From CAVONV01 sp963697355 (GTDB taxonomy: Bacteria; Acidobacteriota; Vicinamibacteria; Marinacidobacterales; DATDRI01): DNA of 64,000 nucleotides. Of this stretch, positions 45,909 to 55,342 are shown piece after piece. The stretch lies in NCBI GenBank assembly GCA_963697355.1, contig CAVONV010000021.1, positions 1 to 64,000 of the forward strand, read 5' to 3'. The notes under the pieces are model-generated. The model did no database searches. It was not told the origin of the DNA and saw nothing but the letters and a program-made list of their open reading frames with translations. Each line of letters starts with the position of its first letter. Position 1 is the stretch's first letter. A program made the position numbers and the translations under genes.

Positions 45909-46536
45909 ATGTCGTACGTATCGAAGTCCCGAGTTTTTTGCACCGCGCTGATCGTCTTGTTTTGCTCCACCACTGAAGCATCTGCCGAAGGCGAGGTCAC
46001 CGGTGTCCTCGGCGCGCTTCTTGGAGGGAACCTCATAGTCAATAGGGACTTATCGACAGAGACCAGCTTCGATGATGCAGTTCTATATGGATTCCGCAGT
46101 GGTTGGGTGAGTGGCCGTTTCGGAGTCGAAGGCAGTTTTGTTCGGAGCTCCACGGGCATCAGAGCAGAGGCTTTCGAGGGTTTGTTGAATGTGGAGACGC
46201 CGACAACTTATATAGAAGGCAATGTCCTCCTCATCTTTCTCAAGGGTAACGTGTCGCCCTTCTTGACGGGAGGAGCAGGACTCCACCGCATCAAGTTCGA
46301 GTTCGCCAACATTATTGAAACGCCCAATATCGACAAGCTGGGCTACAACTTCGGCGGTGGCGTCAAAGCCAACATCAACCGGGTGACCATCCGGTTCGAC
46401 ATTCGGGACCACTTGACTCCCTTCAAGGCAGAGGACTTTGGTGTCTTGGGTCCCATCGCCGAGATCTTCGGACTGGATCTAGAATCAAGACCTCCACAAT
46501 CTGGAAGTGTCCTTTGGCATAGGCGTCCGGTTTTAG
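45909..46536 (+). CDS. small outer-membrane beta-barrel protein (one frameshift near the end)
   Basis: About 208 residues. The ATG at 45909 is chosen: GGAGG lies 9 nt before it, whereas for the ATG at 45900 the GGAGG would touch the start codon. Signal peptide FCTALIVLFCSTTEASA. Eight-stranded porin-type pattern: YGFRSGWVSGRFGVEGSFVR, FLTGGAGLHRIKF, NFGGGVKANINRVTIRFDIR. In the printed frame the end is wrong; shifting one base near 46490 gives HNLEVSFGIGVRF and a TAG at 46534-46536. That is a classical barrel ending in Phe, and it makes the gene abut the vapC stop at 46538 on the other strand. Confidence 0.75.
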
Positions 46537-46537
46537 G

Positions 46538-46933
46538 TTACAGCACCTGAACGATACCGGCGTCGCGGATCCTTTGATCGCGCGTTAGCAGTGTGGCGCC
46601 CATTACGCGGGCCGTGGAAACGATGATGCGGTCTGCCGGGTCTCGATGGAAGGTGTCCGGCAATGCTGCGACCTCCGCAGCGATAGCTGGGGTGACGCCG
46701 GCCGTCCGGACAAGCGGAGGGGCGGTCGCTCTCTCGAGCCAATCACGCAAGGGTAGATCGAGATCGATGCGGCCAAGACTATTGAGTGTTGCGATCTCCC
46801 ATAGGCTGATATCCGAAATCCACAAGGGTGACTTCTCGTTTGCTGCATCGATAATCCCACGATGCTCACGCGAAAGAACATTGCTCCCTGAGATCCAATG
46901 TACGAGTACATGCGTGTCCAGAAGAGGGATCAC
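46538..46933 (-). CDS. PIN domain RNase toxin (VapC family)
   Basis: 131 residues from a GTG at 46933 that overlaps the antitoxin stop (GTGA). PIN acidic residues: LLDTHVLVHWISG (first Asp), LWEIATL (Glu), HRDPADRIIVSTA (Asp pair) and LLTRDQRI (last Asp). This is the PIN_Sll0205-like subgroup usually paired with Phd antitoxins. It cleaves RNA when free of antitoxin. The gene ends 1 nt from the convergent barrel gene. Confidence 0.85.
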   Translation of the reverse strand: MIPLLDTHVLVHWISGSNVLSREHRGIIDAANEKSPLWISDISLWEIATLNSLGRIDLDLPLRDWLERATAPPLVRTAGVTPAIAAEVAALPDTFHRDPADRIIVSTARVMGATLLTRDQRIRDAGIVQVL

Positions 46934-47175
46934 GAAGAGCCTTTCTCTGCCTCCCAATCATCGGCTGGCAGTACAGGTTGGATGATGTCGCCCTTGATGC
47001 GAACCGTCCCGATGATTTCTTCCTGCGGATAGCCCTTTCCCCACGGAACGGGGGGCACCAGCTGGGCAACGGGGCGGCCCCGTTTGAGGATCGTGACGGG
47101 TTCGCCGGTGCGAGCGACCTCGTCCAAGATCGCAAGACACTTGGCCTTGAACTCCGTTGAAGTCAACGTTTTCAT
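46930..47175 (-). CDS. Phd/YefM family antitoxin
   Basis: 81 residues. The start is LTSTEFKAKCLAILDEVART, then GEPVTILKRGRPVAQLVP, the standard Phd/YefM DNA-binding fold. The C-terminal tail (PVLPADDWEAEKGSS) would neutralise the toxin. The 4-nt GTGA overlap with the PIN gene shows an operon. Upstream, 47180-47280 has a pair of GACCGGTCATA / ACTGTC-type repeats that could be the autoregulatory operator. Confidence 0.8.
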   Translation of the reverse strand: MKTLTSTEFKAKCLAILDEVARTGEPVTILKRGRPVAQLVPPVPWGKGYPQEEIIGTVRIKGDIIQPVLPADDWEAEKGSS

Positions 47176-47282
47176 ATAACCAGTCTATCTGACCGGTCAT
47201 ATATTGTCAACCGTTGACGCTTGGTAACAGTCACCACTTATCTAGATGTAAATGTGAGGCTTACAGTGACTGTCACCGTCTC

Positions 47283-49856
47283 TTACTGCAATAGCGCGTT
47301 GAAGAACAATTTGAACGTTCCGTGGGTTTGAGCACGGTTCTGGGTCCTGAATCCGATTAAGATCACTTTCCCGTCGCCGTACTTCGAAGAGACCATCGCC
47401 GCCTTCTTGGCGATGTGTTTTTCCCCGATGAGCCAGCCGCTTTGAAGGAGATCCCGATCGGCATAGCGGACGATCGTCTCGTAGTGCTCGTTGTGGCCGG
47501 AGGGGATGATCTCGAACACCGGGCTGTTCCAGTAAAGAACCAAGCCGTCGGACGGCATCCCATAAGCTAGTGGATGGTCATTATAGAAAGTCGCTTTGAT
47601 GGTCGAGCCCGGACAGAAGAATTCTTTCCGGTCTACATTGGCGACGATGTTCCGGACGCTCAACTCGAACTTCTCGATGCCGAAGGCCGTGGCTTCGCCG
47701 AGCGTCACCAATGTGCCGCCCTTTTTCACGAAGTCCTTGAGAGCTTCGACGCCCTCTTTGCCAATGCCGCTCATGTACTCGGGCGGATACACGGTGGGTC
47801 GCCCACCGAACCCTTCTTCTTCTCCCTCGCCGGTGATCATGCCGGTCGAATCGTTCGGCAAAACGATGACGTCGTAAGTGGCGTTGAGACCGCCTTTCTT
47901 GATCTCTTCGTCCTTTAGTGACGTGTAGGGAAAAGAGAATTGCTCGAGGAGAAAGCGGGTCCAGCCTTCGTCCATGTTGCCGCCACGGTATCGTTGGTAC
48001 ATTCCGACGCGCATCTGTTTGACGTCGTGGGTTCCTCCCGTGACGTTGCGCGCAAGCGCATTGAAGTCGACTCCCGTTTCCGTCGCGACGTTATCGAGGT
48101 CCGACTTTGATCCACCGGAAACGATGAAGTCTCCCGGACGGAGGCCTGATGTTGTCTTGTCCACGCGGCGAACCGTTACACCTTTGTCAATGAGGAGATT
48201 GACGGCCTTGAAGCTGGCATTGAGTCTCCCATCGAGCACCCAGTTCGAGCCCTCGGCGACCTTCCCAACGAGCGGCACGGCTTCAGTGAGAATTTGTAAG
48301 TCTCTTTTGACCGCCACATCAATCGGATCAACGCGGACACCCATGAACTCGTTCATGGTATGGGTCGCGGAATCGTAGGGCCGGAGCGGAGAGCCATCTC
48401 GGGCTCGAGTCCATTCGTTATCGGGATAGAATGTTTGTCCCAGCAAATTTCGGATCAAACCCATTTTGGGCTGCGCGAGCGAAACCACGAAAGAGCCTGC
48501 TTCATAAGTCATACCGTCGATGGCGAACGGCTTCTGCGCTTGCGAGATCTCGATGTCGGATTGCATCAACGTGTTGACCATCTTCACGGCGGTCAATGGG
48601 TCATGCTGCCTTTTGGTGATCACGTAGGCCTTGGGCGTTCCGTTGGCACCTCGTTCGGTTTGTCGCTTGGCTTTCAAGTAAGCGTTCCAGAGTAACGTCT
48701 CCCGGTGACGGGCCGCGATGTCGAGGAGCGCCCATGCGGCGATCTTCTTTTGCTCGACAACGTCCCGGAGCCTCCACCAGCCTCCCGGCCAGGGACTTGG
48801 CATGTTCGTCTGGGCTTCATATTCGGGCAGCTCTCGGGCTCCACCGCGGAGTTGATCCGGGTGGATGTAGAGCGGCGAAGCTAATCGGGCACTCGCCGAC
48901 TCGGTGAGCATCCCGGCGATGTTGTGAAAAGGAGTGATCCAGTGCCACCCAAAATGGCCCCAACCCGGATACTGAGCTTTGTTGAGGATACCTTTCTTTC
49001 CGCCTTCCTCTAGCTTGTAAGCGATATGGCCGCCAAAGAGACTCATCTCCCGCCAGACGAGCGGGTCGGCGTAGGGACGAATGGGCTCGCTGTAAGGCGG
49101 GACATAGAACCGAGCACCGTAGCTACCCATGTGGTGGTGATCGATATAGGCCTGGGGTTTCCAGTCTCGGTACATGATCCTAGCCGCGTAAACGGATTCG
49201 ATCATGTTGAGATAATCTCCGTCCCGATTGTTGTCGTGGCCGACATACTTGTGGTAGAGCCAGGGCAAGTTGATCCCCTCGAACTCCGTTCCGAGCGTCT
49301 CGTTGTACCAGTCCGTAACCATGATTTGGCCGTCCGGATTGAAGGAGGGAATCATGACGAAAATCACGTTATCGAGGATTCGTGTTGTTTCTTCGTCCTG
49401 CTGAGTGAGAAGGTCGTAGGTCAGCTCCGGCGTCATTTGGGTACCGCCGATCTCGGTGGCATGAAGGCTCATGGACTGACAAATCACCGCCTTGCCTTCA
49501 CCAACGAGCTTTTTGACTTCGGCCTCCGTCAACCCTTGCGGGTCGCTTAGCTTTTCATTGACCTCCTGCAAACGGTCGAGGTTGGCGATGTTCTTGGCTG
49601 AAGAGATGAAGACCACGAGAAAAGGGTGCCCCATGGTCGAGGGCCCCATATTGACGACTTTGATTTTGTCGCTTTCTTTCTCGACGAGCTCGAAGTACTC
49701 GATGATCTTGTCCCAGCGGGCGATCTTCTTATCCGCGCCCATTTGGAACCCGAAGAAGTCTTCGGGAGAAGGGATCTCTGCCGAAGCGATGGGAGCCAGG
49801 CAACAAGCCAGTAGTAGGATGCAAATACACGTGGACCGAACGTTTCTACAGTTCAT
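47283..49856 (-). CDS. M14 family zinc carboxypeptidase, exported
   Basis: 857 residues. The ATG at 49856 follows GAGGG, and the signal peptide is CICILLLACCLAPIASA. The M14 fold is at residues 30-330. Zinc and substrate motifs are SMSLHATEIGG (His...Glu), PSFNPDGQ, YVGHDNNRDGDYLN and YIDHHHMGSYG. The C-terminal half is a GATase/ThuA-like region: NATYDVIVLPNDSTG, VKKGGTLVTLGEATAFGIEK and GDGKVILIGFRTQNRAQ. This two-part layout (M14 plus class-I glutamine amidotransferase-like domain) occurs in large secreted peptidases of Acidobacteria and Bacteroidetes. It is in frame throughout. Confidence 0.85.
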   Translation of the reverse strand: MNCRNVRSTCICILLLACCLAPIASAEIPSPEDFFGFQMGADKKIARWDKIIEYFELVEKESDKIKVVNMGPSTMGHPFLVVFISSAKNIANLDRLQEVNEKLSDPQGLTEAEVKKLVGEGKAVICQSMSLHATEIGGTQMTPELTYDLLTQQDEETTRILDNVIFVMIPSFNPDGQIMVTDWYNETLGTEFEGINLPWLYHKYVGHDNNRDGDYLNMIESVYAARIMYRDWKPQAYIDHHHMGSYGARFYVPPYSEPIRPYADPLVWREMSLFGGHIAYKLEEGGKKGILNKAQYPGWGHFGWHWITPFHNIAGMLTESASARLASPLYIHPDQLRGGARELPEYEAQTNMPSPWPGGWWRLRDVVEQKKIAAWALLDIAARHRETLLWNAYLKAKRQTERGANGTPKAYVITKRQHDPLTAVKMVNTLMQSDIEISQAQKPFAIDGMTYEAGSFVVSLAQPKMGLIRNLLGQTFYPDNEWTRARDGSPLRPYDSATHTMNEFMGVRVDPIDVAVKRDLQILTEAVPLVGKVAEGSNWVLDGRLNASFKAVNLLIDKGVTVRRVDKTTSGLRPGDFIVSGGSKSDLDNVATETGVDFNALARNVTGGTHDVKQMRVGMYQRYRGGNMDEGWTRFLLEQFSFPYTSLKDEEIKKGGLNATYDVIVLPNDSTGMITGEGEEEGFGGRPTVYPPEYMSGIGKEGVEALKDFVKKGGTLVTLGEATAFGIEKFELSVRNIVANVDRKEFFCPGSTIKATFYNDHPLAYGMPSDGLVLYWNSPVFEIIPSGHNEHYETIVRYADRDLLQSGWLIGEKHIAKKAAMVSSKYGDGKVILIGFRTQNRAQTHGTFKLFFNALLQ

Positions 49857-50087
49857 TGGACCCTCACTTGATAAGGCGGATTCGGGGTTGGTATGGCCAT
49901 CAGCCGCACTGATTCTACGAATTGGGACCACTCGCTGACGCGATGGGAGGATACCACAACAAGATCTGAAGGGGCGAACGGACGGACGGCTGATGTTTCG
50001 CCTATCTCGGCGCTTCGAGCCAGGTTTTCTTGACCCATTGGCGCCCGCCCTTTGGTTGCGAGAAGATTTGTCTCGAGTTTACTCACC

Positions 50088-52492
50088 ATGCGTCGTCTCG
50101 ATACAAGCCGTTTGAAGCATCTCTGGAACAAGCTGCGAAATATTCCCATTGAGTGGGACCTCGCACCCTATGAGCAGCACCTCTCCGAAATCGCAACCAT
50201 CAATCTCGGGGACGCGTCGGATGACGAGTTGAGAAGTAAATCCGCGGCCCTCATCAAGCGAGCAACGGAAGGAGAACCTGTCGAAGATTTGTTGATCGAG
50301 ACCTATGCCTTAGTACGAGAGACGGCCAAACGCAGCATTCGGTTTGCGGCCCTTTGATGTGCAAGTCGCGGCCGGTATCGCCATGCATCAGGGCAAGCTG
50401 GTCGAAATGAATACGGGCGAGGGCAAGACCTTGGTCGCGGTCTTTCCGGCAGTGTTGAATGCTCTGTCAGGACATGGTGTCCACATCCACACGTTCAATG
50501 ACTACTTGGCTCGACGAGACGCGGCTTGGATGGGGCCGATATACGAGTTCTTGGGGTTGAGTGTGGGATGTATCCAGGAGGGCATGTCACCCACCGAGAG
50601 AAAGCAAGCTTACGCCTGCCACGTCACCTATTCGACGGCTAAGGAAGCCGGCTTCGACTACCTCAGAGACCATTTGTGCTACACGACGGAAGACCTAGTG
50701 CATCGGGCGTTTCACTTCGTAATCGTCGATGAAGCCGACTCCATATTGATTGACGAAGCCCGCGTTCCGCTCGTAATTGCGGGAAGCACAGAGAAGCCGC
50801 AGGCGGACCCTGCTCAGCTCGCACAAATCGCCAAAAGCCTCCGAGAAGGTGTCGATTTCGAAACGGACGAGGGGAAACGGAACGTCTATCTGTCAGATAC
50901 AGGGCTGAAACGGATTGAGGATTTGCTCCGCTGCGGAAGTCTCCATTCTCGAGAAAACCTGGATTTGCTGACACGGGTGCATCAATCGCTTCACGCGGAG
51001 TACTTGCTGCCTCGGGATGTCGACTACATCGTCCGCAACGAGAAAATCGAGATCATCGATGAGTTCACCGGTCGAGTCGTCGAAGACCGCCACTGGCCGA
51101 ACGGCCTTCAGTCGGCGGTGGAGGCCAAGGAAAACCTCGTGCTGGGGTCGGGAGGATCCATTCTCAGGATCTATCACTCTGCAGCATTTCTTGAAGCTCT
51201 ATCCGAAGATCAGCGGGATGACGGCGACGGCGCGACCCTCGGCGGGGGAGCTCCAGGAGTTCTATGGCCTCAACGTTGTTGTTGTTCCCCCCCATCGACG
51301 TTGTGTGCGAGACGACCACGCCGACGAGACCTTCACGCATAAAAGCGCGAAGGTCAAAGCCTTGATTCAAGAGATCGCTTGCTGTCACGAGAGCGAGAGA
51401 CCTATCCTTGTGGGAACGGCGAGTGTGGGAGAGTCGGAAGAGCTTGCCTCGACGCTGGAAAACACTGGCATTTCCTGCCAAGTGCTCAACGCCAAAAACG
51501 ACGCGCAAGAGGCCGAAATCATTGCACGCGCCGGACGGCTTGGAGCGGTGACCATTTCAACGAACATGGCCGGTCGAGGCGTGGATATCAAGCTGGGAGG
51601 GGAAGGGGAGCAAGAACGCGACAGGGTCGTTCGGCTCGGTGGGCTCTATGTGATCGGCACCAACCGGCATGAGAGTCTCCGGATCGATCAACAGCTCCGT
51701 GGACGTGCCGGACGCCAAGGCGACCCGGGGTCCTCTCGCTTCTTCGTCAGCCTCGAGGATCCTTTGATCGAGCGCCACGGTCTCCGCAAAACGTTTCCCA
51801 AGAAATACCGTAAGCTGAAACAGGAGCAGGCCATAGAGAGTCCGTTGGTCGCGAGCGAGATGGCGCGAGGTCAACGTGTCATCGAGGGACAGAACTTCGA
51901 CATCCGAAAAAAGCTTTGGGAATACTCCGTTTTTATCGAAGACGAACGAAAGATCGTACAAGGGATGCGTCAAAGCGTCCTTCTCGATGAACTGCGGCTG
52001 GTCTCTTTGCCCGATGAAGCACCCGAACGTTACAGAGAGTTCGAGTCGCTTCTCGGTCGGAGCGAGGTCGACCGTATCTTGAAGCAGATCACTCTGTTCC
52101 AGATCGACCGGTGTTGGCGGGAGCACCTTGCGTTCATCGCCGAGGTTCGAGAAGGTATCCACTTGGCCGTCGTTGGAGGAAGGTCTCCTTTGGATGAGTT
52201 TCATAGGATGGTCCAACCCGAGTTCTCCGCGCTGAACGAAAAGATAAAGGAAGCCGTTGTCGAAACGTTTCGGTCGCTTCACGTCGGCCCGGATGGGGCC
52301 GATCTGGAAAGCCAAGGGATCCGAGGACCGTCCTCCACCTGGACCTATCTCGTAAGCGATCACCAATTCGGCTCGTGGGTGGGATTGATCCATGGAACCA
52401 ACATCGGCGCCGCTTCTGTGGCCGTTTTCGTCTACTGGCCTCTCTACATAGCGATGGCACTCGTCCAACGGTATTTCAAGAAAAAAGATTGA
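50088..52492 (+). CDS. SecA-type preprotein translocase ATPase with a C-terminal membrane segment (two frameshifts)
   Basis: About 800 residues. Walker A MNTGEGKT; the VDEADSILIDEAR motif; the preprotein cross-linking region; TNMAGRGVDIKLGG; and QQLRGRAGRQGDPGSSRFF. All are SecA hallmarks. Frames change near 50335 (before GLRPFDVQV) and near 51172 (before SITLQHF). It differs from housekeeping SecA in two ways: the short N-terminus, and a C-terminus lacking the zinc tail CxCxSG-x-CH. Instead the chain ends in a membrane helix (GAASVAVFVYWPLYIAMALV) and a KKKD tail. This suggests an accessory SecA tied to the membrane. It is followed by a permease gene on the same strand. Confidence 0.85.
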
Positions 52493-52520
52493 GTATATGC
52501 ACGTTGGGGGTTTACCTCGC

Positions 52521-52558
52521 CGTAGCTCCACGCTACGTTTGCACTTCGTGGAGCGAAG
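52521..52558 (+). repeat. two small hairpins between secA and the permease gene
   Basis: CGTAGCTCCACGCTACG (52521-52537) and CTTCGTGGAGCGAAG (52544-52558) are perfect short stem-loops. GTGGGTCAGACATAA follows, a string I associate with REP-like elements. They could terminate secA transcription weakly, but no T run follows. Confidence 0.35.
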
Positions 52559-52662
52559 GTGGGTCAGACATAAACGTGAATGTATTGTTGAAGTATTGAC
52601 GAACCGTCAGTTTTGCTATGGAATGCGACGGCTAGGACAGCTCAAACGATCAGGAAGCTATC

Positions 52663-53982
52663 GTGACTAAAGAAAAGACGACTTACGATCGACGTTTATC
52701 CCTCTTCGATGGCACGATGGTGGTCATCGGCGGCATCATTGGCGCCGGCATTTTTTTGAATCCCGCCATTGTGGCCGAGCGTACCGGGACTGCCGGACTC
52801 ACGCTGCTCGCGTGGGCTATTGGCGGGGCCATCGCCCTTATTGGCGCCTTGTGCTTCGGAGAGTTGGGAGCGCGTCGGCCGCAAGCAGGGGGGAGCTACG
52901 TCTACCTGAAAGAGATCTTCGGTCCCCTTCCCGCTTTTCTCTACGGCTGGACCTATCTGCTGGTCGTCAATACAGGCGGCATTGCGGCGGTGGGTGTGAC
53001 GTTCGCTGGATATGCCTGCAATCTCGTTGGCCTACCTGTCGATGCGATCAAGCCGCTAACCGTGGCGGCTATTGTCTTCCTCTCATGTGTCAACTACGTC
53101 GGAATCCGCCCTGGAAGCATCACGATCAACATCTTTACGATTTTGCGTCTCCTTGCTCTCGCGACATTAATAATTGCCGGATTGATGGCGGTGGGAGCGG
53201 GAGCGCCTGCGCAAATAGGCTCCTCCCCCGTGGCGTCGCGAAACCTCTTTGCCATCATCGGTGTCGCTCTCATTCCGGTACTCTTTGCCTATGGCGGTTG
53301 GCAGCACGCCAACCACATTGCCGGTGAAATAAGATCGCCGGCCCGTAACCTTCCCCGTGCGCTTCTCTTGGGCGTCATCGTCGTCGTGACGTTTTACCTC
53401 CTGACGAACATCGCATACTTGAATGCTCTGGGACTGGACGGCCTGGCGGCCAGCACAGCTCCCGCAGCCGATACGATGGAAGCTGTGCTCGGCTCTCTGG
53501 GCGGAACCCTCATAGCGGCCGGCATTGCCTGCTCGACTTTCGGCTTTCTAGGCCTGGCCATCCTCGCTGGTCCGCGCATCTATCAGGCCATGGCCGATGA
53601 CGGCGTCTTCTTCAAGTGGGCGGCTGATCTTCATCCCAAGTACAGAACGCCCGGGGGAGCCATTGTGTTTCAAGCGGCCTGGGCGATTCTGCTGACGTTG
53701 AGCGGCACCTACGGTCAGCTATTGGACTACGTCGTCTTCGGAGACTGGATCTTCTTTGGACTCACGGTGGCCACCATTTTCTTCTATCGCCGGCGTGAAT
53801 CGGCAACCGAAGAAGAGTCCGCAGTACGTGCTTGGGGTTATCCCGTCCTCCCGGCCCTCTTTGTGGGGGCGGCCGCGTACACCGTTGTGAGCTCCATTGT
53901 GTCGAATCCATTCAATGCACTTCTTGGCGGCGGTCTCATCGCTGCCGGGATACCCGCGTTTCTCTATTGGAAACGGCGCTAG
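52663..53982 (+). CDS. APC family amino acid permease
   Basis: 439 residues starting at a GTG. Twelve TM helices are visible, beginning with the helix-1 motif IGGIIGAGIFLNPAIVAERTG, where the substrate backbone binds (GAGIF), and the APC helix-2 GSYVYLKEIFGPLPAFLYGW. Later motifs include YGGWQHANHIAGEIRSPAR (the GE(I/V) intracellular helix) and PRIYQAMADDGVFFKWAADL. It is similar to the LAT-like (light-subunit) subgroup transporting neutral amino acids by exchange or proton coupling. It is in frame and distinct from the SecA gene, 170 nt downstream. Confidence 0.88.
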   Translation: MTKEKTTYDRRLSLFDGTMVVIGGIIGAGIFLNPAIVAERTGTAGLTLLAWAIGGAIALIGALCFGELGARRPQAGGSYVYLKEIFGPLPAFLYGWTYLLVVNTGGIAAVGVTFAGYACNLVGLPVDAIKPLTVAAIVFLSCVNYVGIRPGSITINIFTILRLLALATLIIAGLMAVGAGAPAQIGSSPVASRNLFAIIGVALIPVLFAYGGWQHANHIAGEIRSPARNLPRALLLGVIVVVTFYLLTNIAYLNALGLDGLAASTAPAADTMEAVLGSLGGTLIAAGIACSTFGFLGLAILAGPRIYQAMADDGVFFKWAADLHPKYRTPGGAIVFQAAWAILLTLSGTYGQLLDYVVFGDWIFFGLTVATIFFYRRRESATEEESAVRAWGYPVLPALFVGAAAYTVVSSIVSNPFNALLGGGLIAAGIPAFLYWKRR

Positions 53983-54073
53983 GGGGCTCACCGGGGCCAG
54001 AGTGACTTCGACCACCCAACAAGGTGTATGATTGCCGTCCGAGCCAGTACCGTTCACTTGGAAGTACGTAGAC

Positions 54074-54193
54074 ATGCAGTTGTTGAGCTCGCTTGTCCTG
54101 TCGGCCGTCCTATCGCAATCCGCTGCAGTGAGCACACCTGAAGCACCGGCTCATCCGGTCTTTGACGTGAGCAACTCCCTTGCAGAGGAATGA
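54074..54193 (+). CDS. 39-aa signal-peptide-like open frame, doubtful
   Basis: MQLLSSLVLSAVLSQSAAVS, then TPEAPAHPVFDVSNSLAEE and a stop. It looks like a Sec signal peptide with a short mature part. The only possible ribosome-binding site (GGAAG) is 12 nt upstream. It may be the start of a lost gene. The rest of 53983-54430 holds nothing else I can support. Confidence 0.25.
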   Translation: MQLLSSLVLSAVLSQSAAVSTPEAPAHPVFDVSNSLAEE

Positions 54194-54430
54194 AGGACGC
54201 CGATGCCGTGTTTTTGATGCCGGCTTTGCCCGAATCAGTTTGAGGGAGAGAAGGCTCGCGACGAATATCAAGACGGCGGAGCCAATCAACGTTGATCCAC
54301 CGAGGCTCGTGTACAGAACACTTGATGTTCGTGCCAGAGCCAAAGCCCGAGAAGGAAATCTCATTGTATTCACAATTTGTTGTGGACATGAAGACTAAAT
54401 GTCTACAATCCGTCGTAAGGGAGGAATCGA

Positions 54431-55078
54431 ATGAGCCAGCAAGACGAATCGAAAAAGACGGTTATTGAGGCCACGACGGATGGCCCTTATGTTGTGAGGA
54501 ACCCGCCCACACTCAAGAACTCCAGGGACGAGGTGTTGGAGACCAAGCCGGTGACCGCACTTTGTCGTTGCGGTCGATCGGACAACAAGCCTTTTTGTGA
54601 CGGCACGCATAAGAAGGTTGGTTTTTCCGCCGCCCGCGAGACGGATGGTTCGACCAACAAGCACGATCATTATGAAGGCAAGTCGATTACCATCAACGAC
54701 AATCGCGGTGTATGTGCCCACGCGGCCCGTTGCACCGATGGACTCAAGCCCGTGTTCAAGTACGGTGAGGAGCCCTGGATCGATCCCGACGGCGCCGATA
54801 TGGAGGCCGTCAAACAACAAATACGCCAATGTCCGTCGGGTGCTCTCAGCTATACCATTGACGGTGTCGAGCACGACCAGTATGGGCAAGAACCCGGGAT
54901 CGGCATCGTCAAAAACGGACCTTACCGCATCACGGGAAGCATCGACCTCGACGACAAGGTTTCCGGCCAGAAACCGCAAACCCAAGACCATTACACCTTG
55001 TGCCGTTGCGGCGGGTCTAAGAACAAGCCTTTTTGTGATGGAACGCACTGGAAGGGGTTCAAGGACGACAAGAACTGA
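54431..55078 (+). CDS. twin CDGSH iron-sulfur protein with a central Fe4S4-like domain
   Basis: 215 residues. The start follows GGGAGGAATCGA. Two CDGSH motifs: CRCGRSDNKPFCDGTH at residues 45-60 and CRCGGSKNKPFCDGTH near 195. Each has the C-x-C-x(8)-C-x3-H pattern that binds a 2Fe-2S cluster by three Cys and one His. Between them a Fer4_19-type domain (NDNRGVCAHAARCTDGLK ... IRQCPSGALSY) supplies another cluster. Proteins of this architecture are widespread, small electron-transfer or redox-sensing proteins. It is a single gene, not obviously linked to neighbours, and is intact. Confidence 0.9.
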   Translation: MSQQDESKKTVIEATTDGPYVVRNPPTLKNSRDEVLETKPVTALCRCGRSDNKPFCDGTHKKVGFSAARETDGSTNKHDHYEGKSITINDNRGVCAHAARCTDGLKPVFKYGEEPWIDPDGADMEAVKQQIRQCPSGALSYTIDGVEHDQYGQEPGIGIVKNGPYRITGSIDLDDKVSGQKPQTQDHYTLCRCGGSKNKPFCDGTHWKGFKDDKN

Positions 55079-55103
55079 CTACAACCGCTCTGGCATCAGC
55101 CCG

Positions 55104-55175
55104 GCGCGAATAAAGCTACGCTGCTTCTTCGGAGATCCCGACGGCCACCTACTGGAGATCAGCGAAGCTAAATAG
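55104..55175 (+). pseudogene. glyoxalase/VOC protein, last 24 residues
   Basis: RIKLRCFFGDPDGHLLEISE followed by AK and a stop. The F-DPDGHLLEI pattern is the final strand of VOC superfamily proteins, whose Glu binds the metal. No start or upstream domain exists here, so it is a tail left by deletion. Confidence 0.45.
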
Positions 55176-55342
55176 AAGCCAACTCCACGATTGGTCTGCC
55201 AGCGTGAGTGACAAGGGACGCTCTTACGGACGCCGCCAACGTGATGTCACAACACACTTGAAACAAAGGCACAGAAGAGAGCGTTTCATCGAAAGACATG
55301 CCTTTTGCATATAATGGCAGTCCTTTGATAAGAGAAACGGCG

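Noticed and set aside
52521..52560. Rho-independent terminator after secA
   Set aside because: Hairpins are short (5 pairs) and not followed by a T run.
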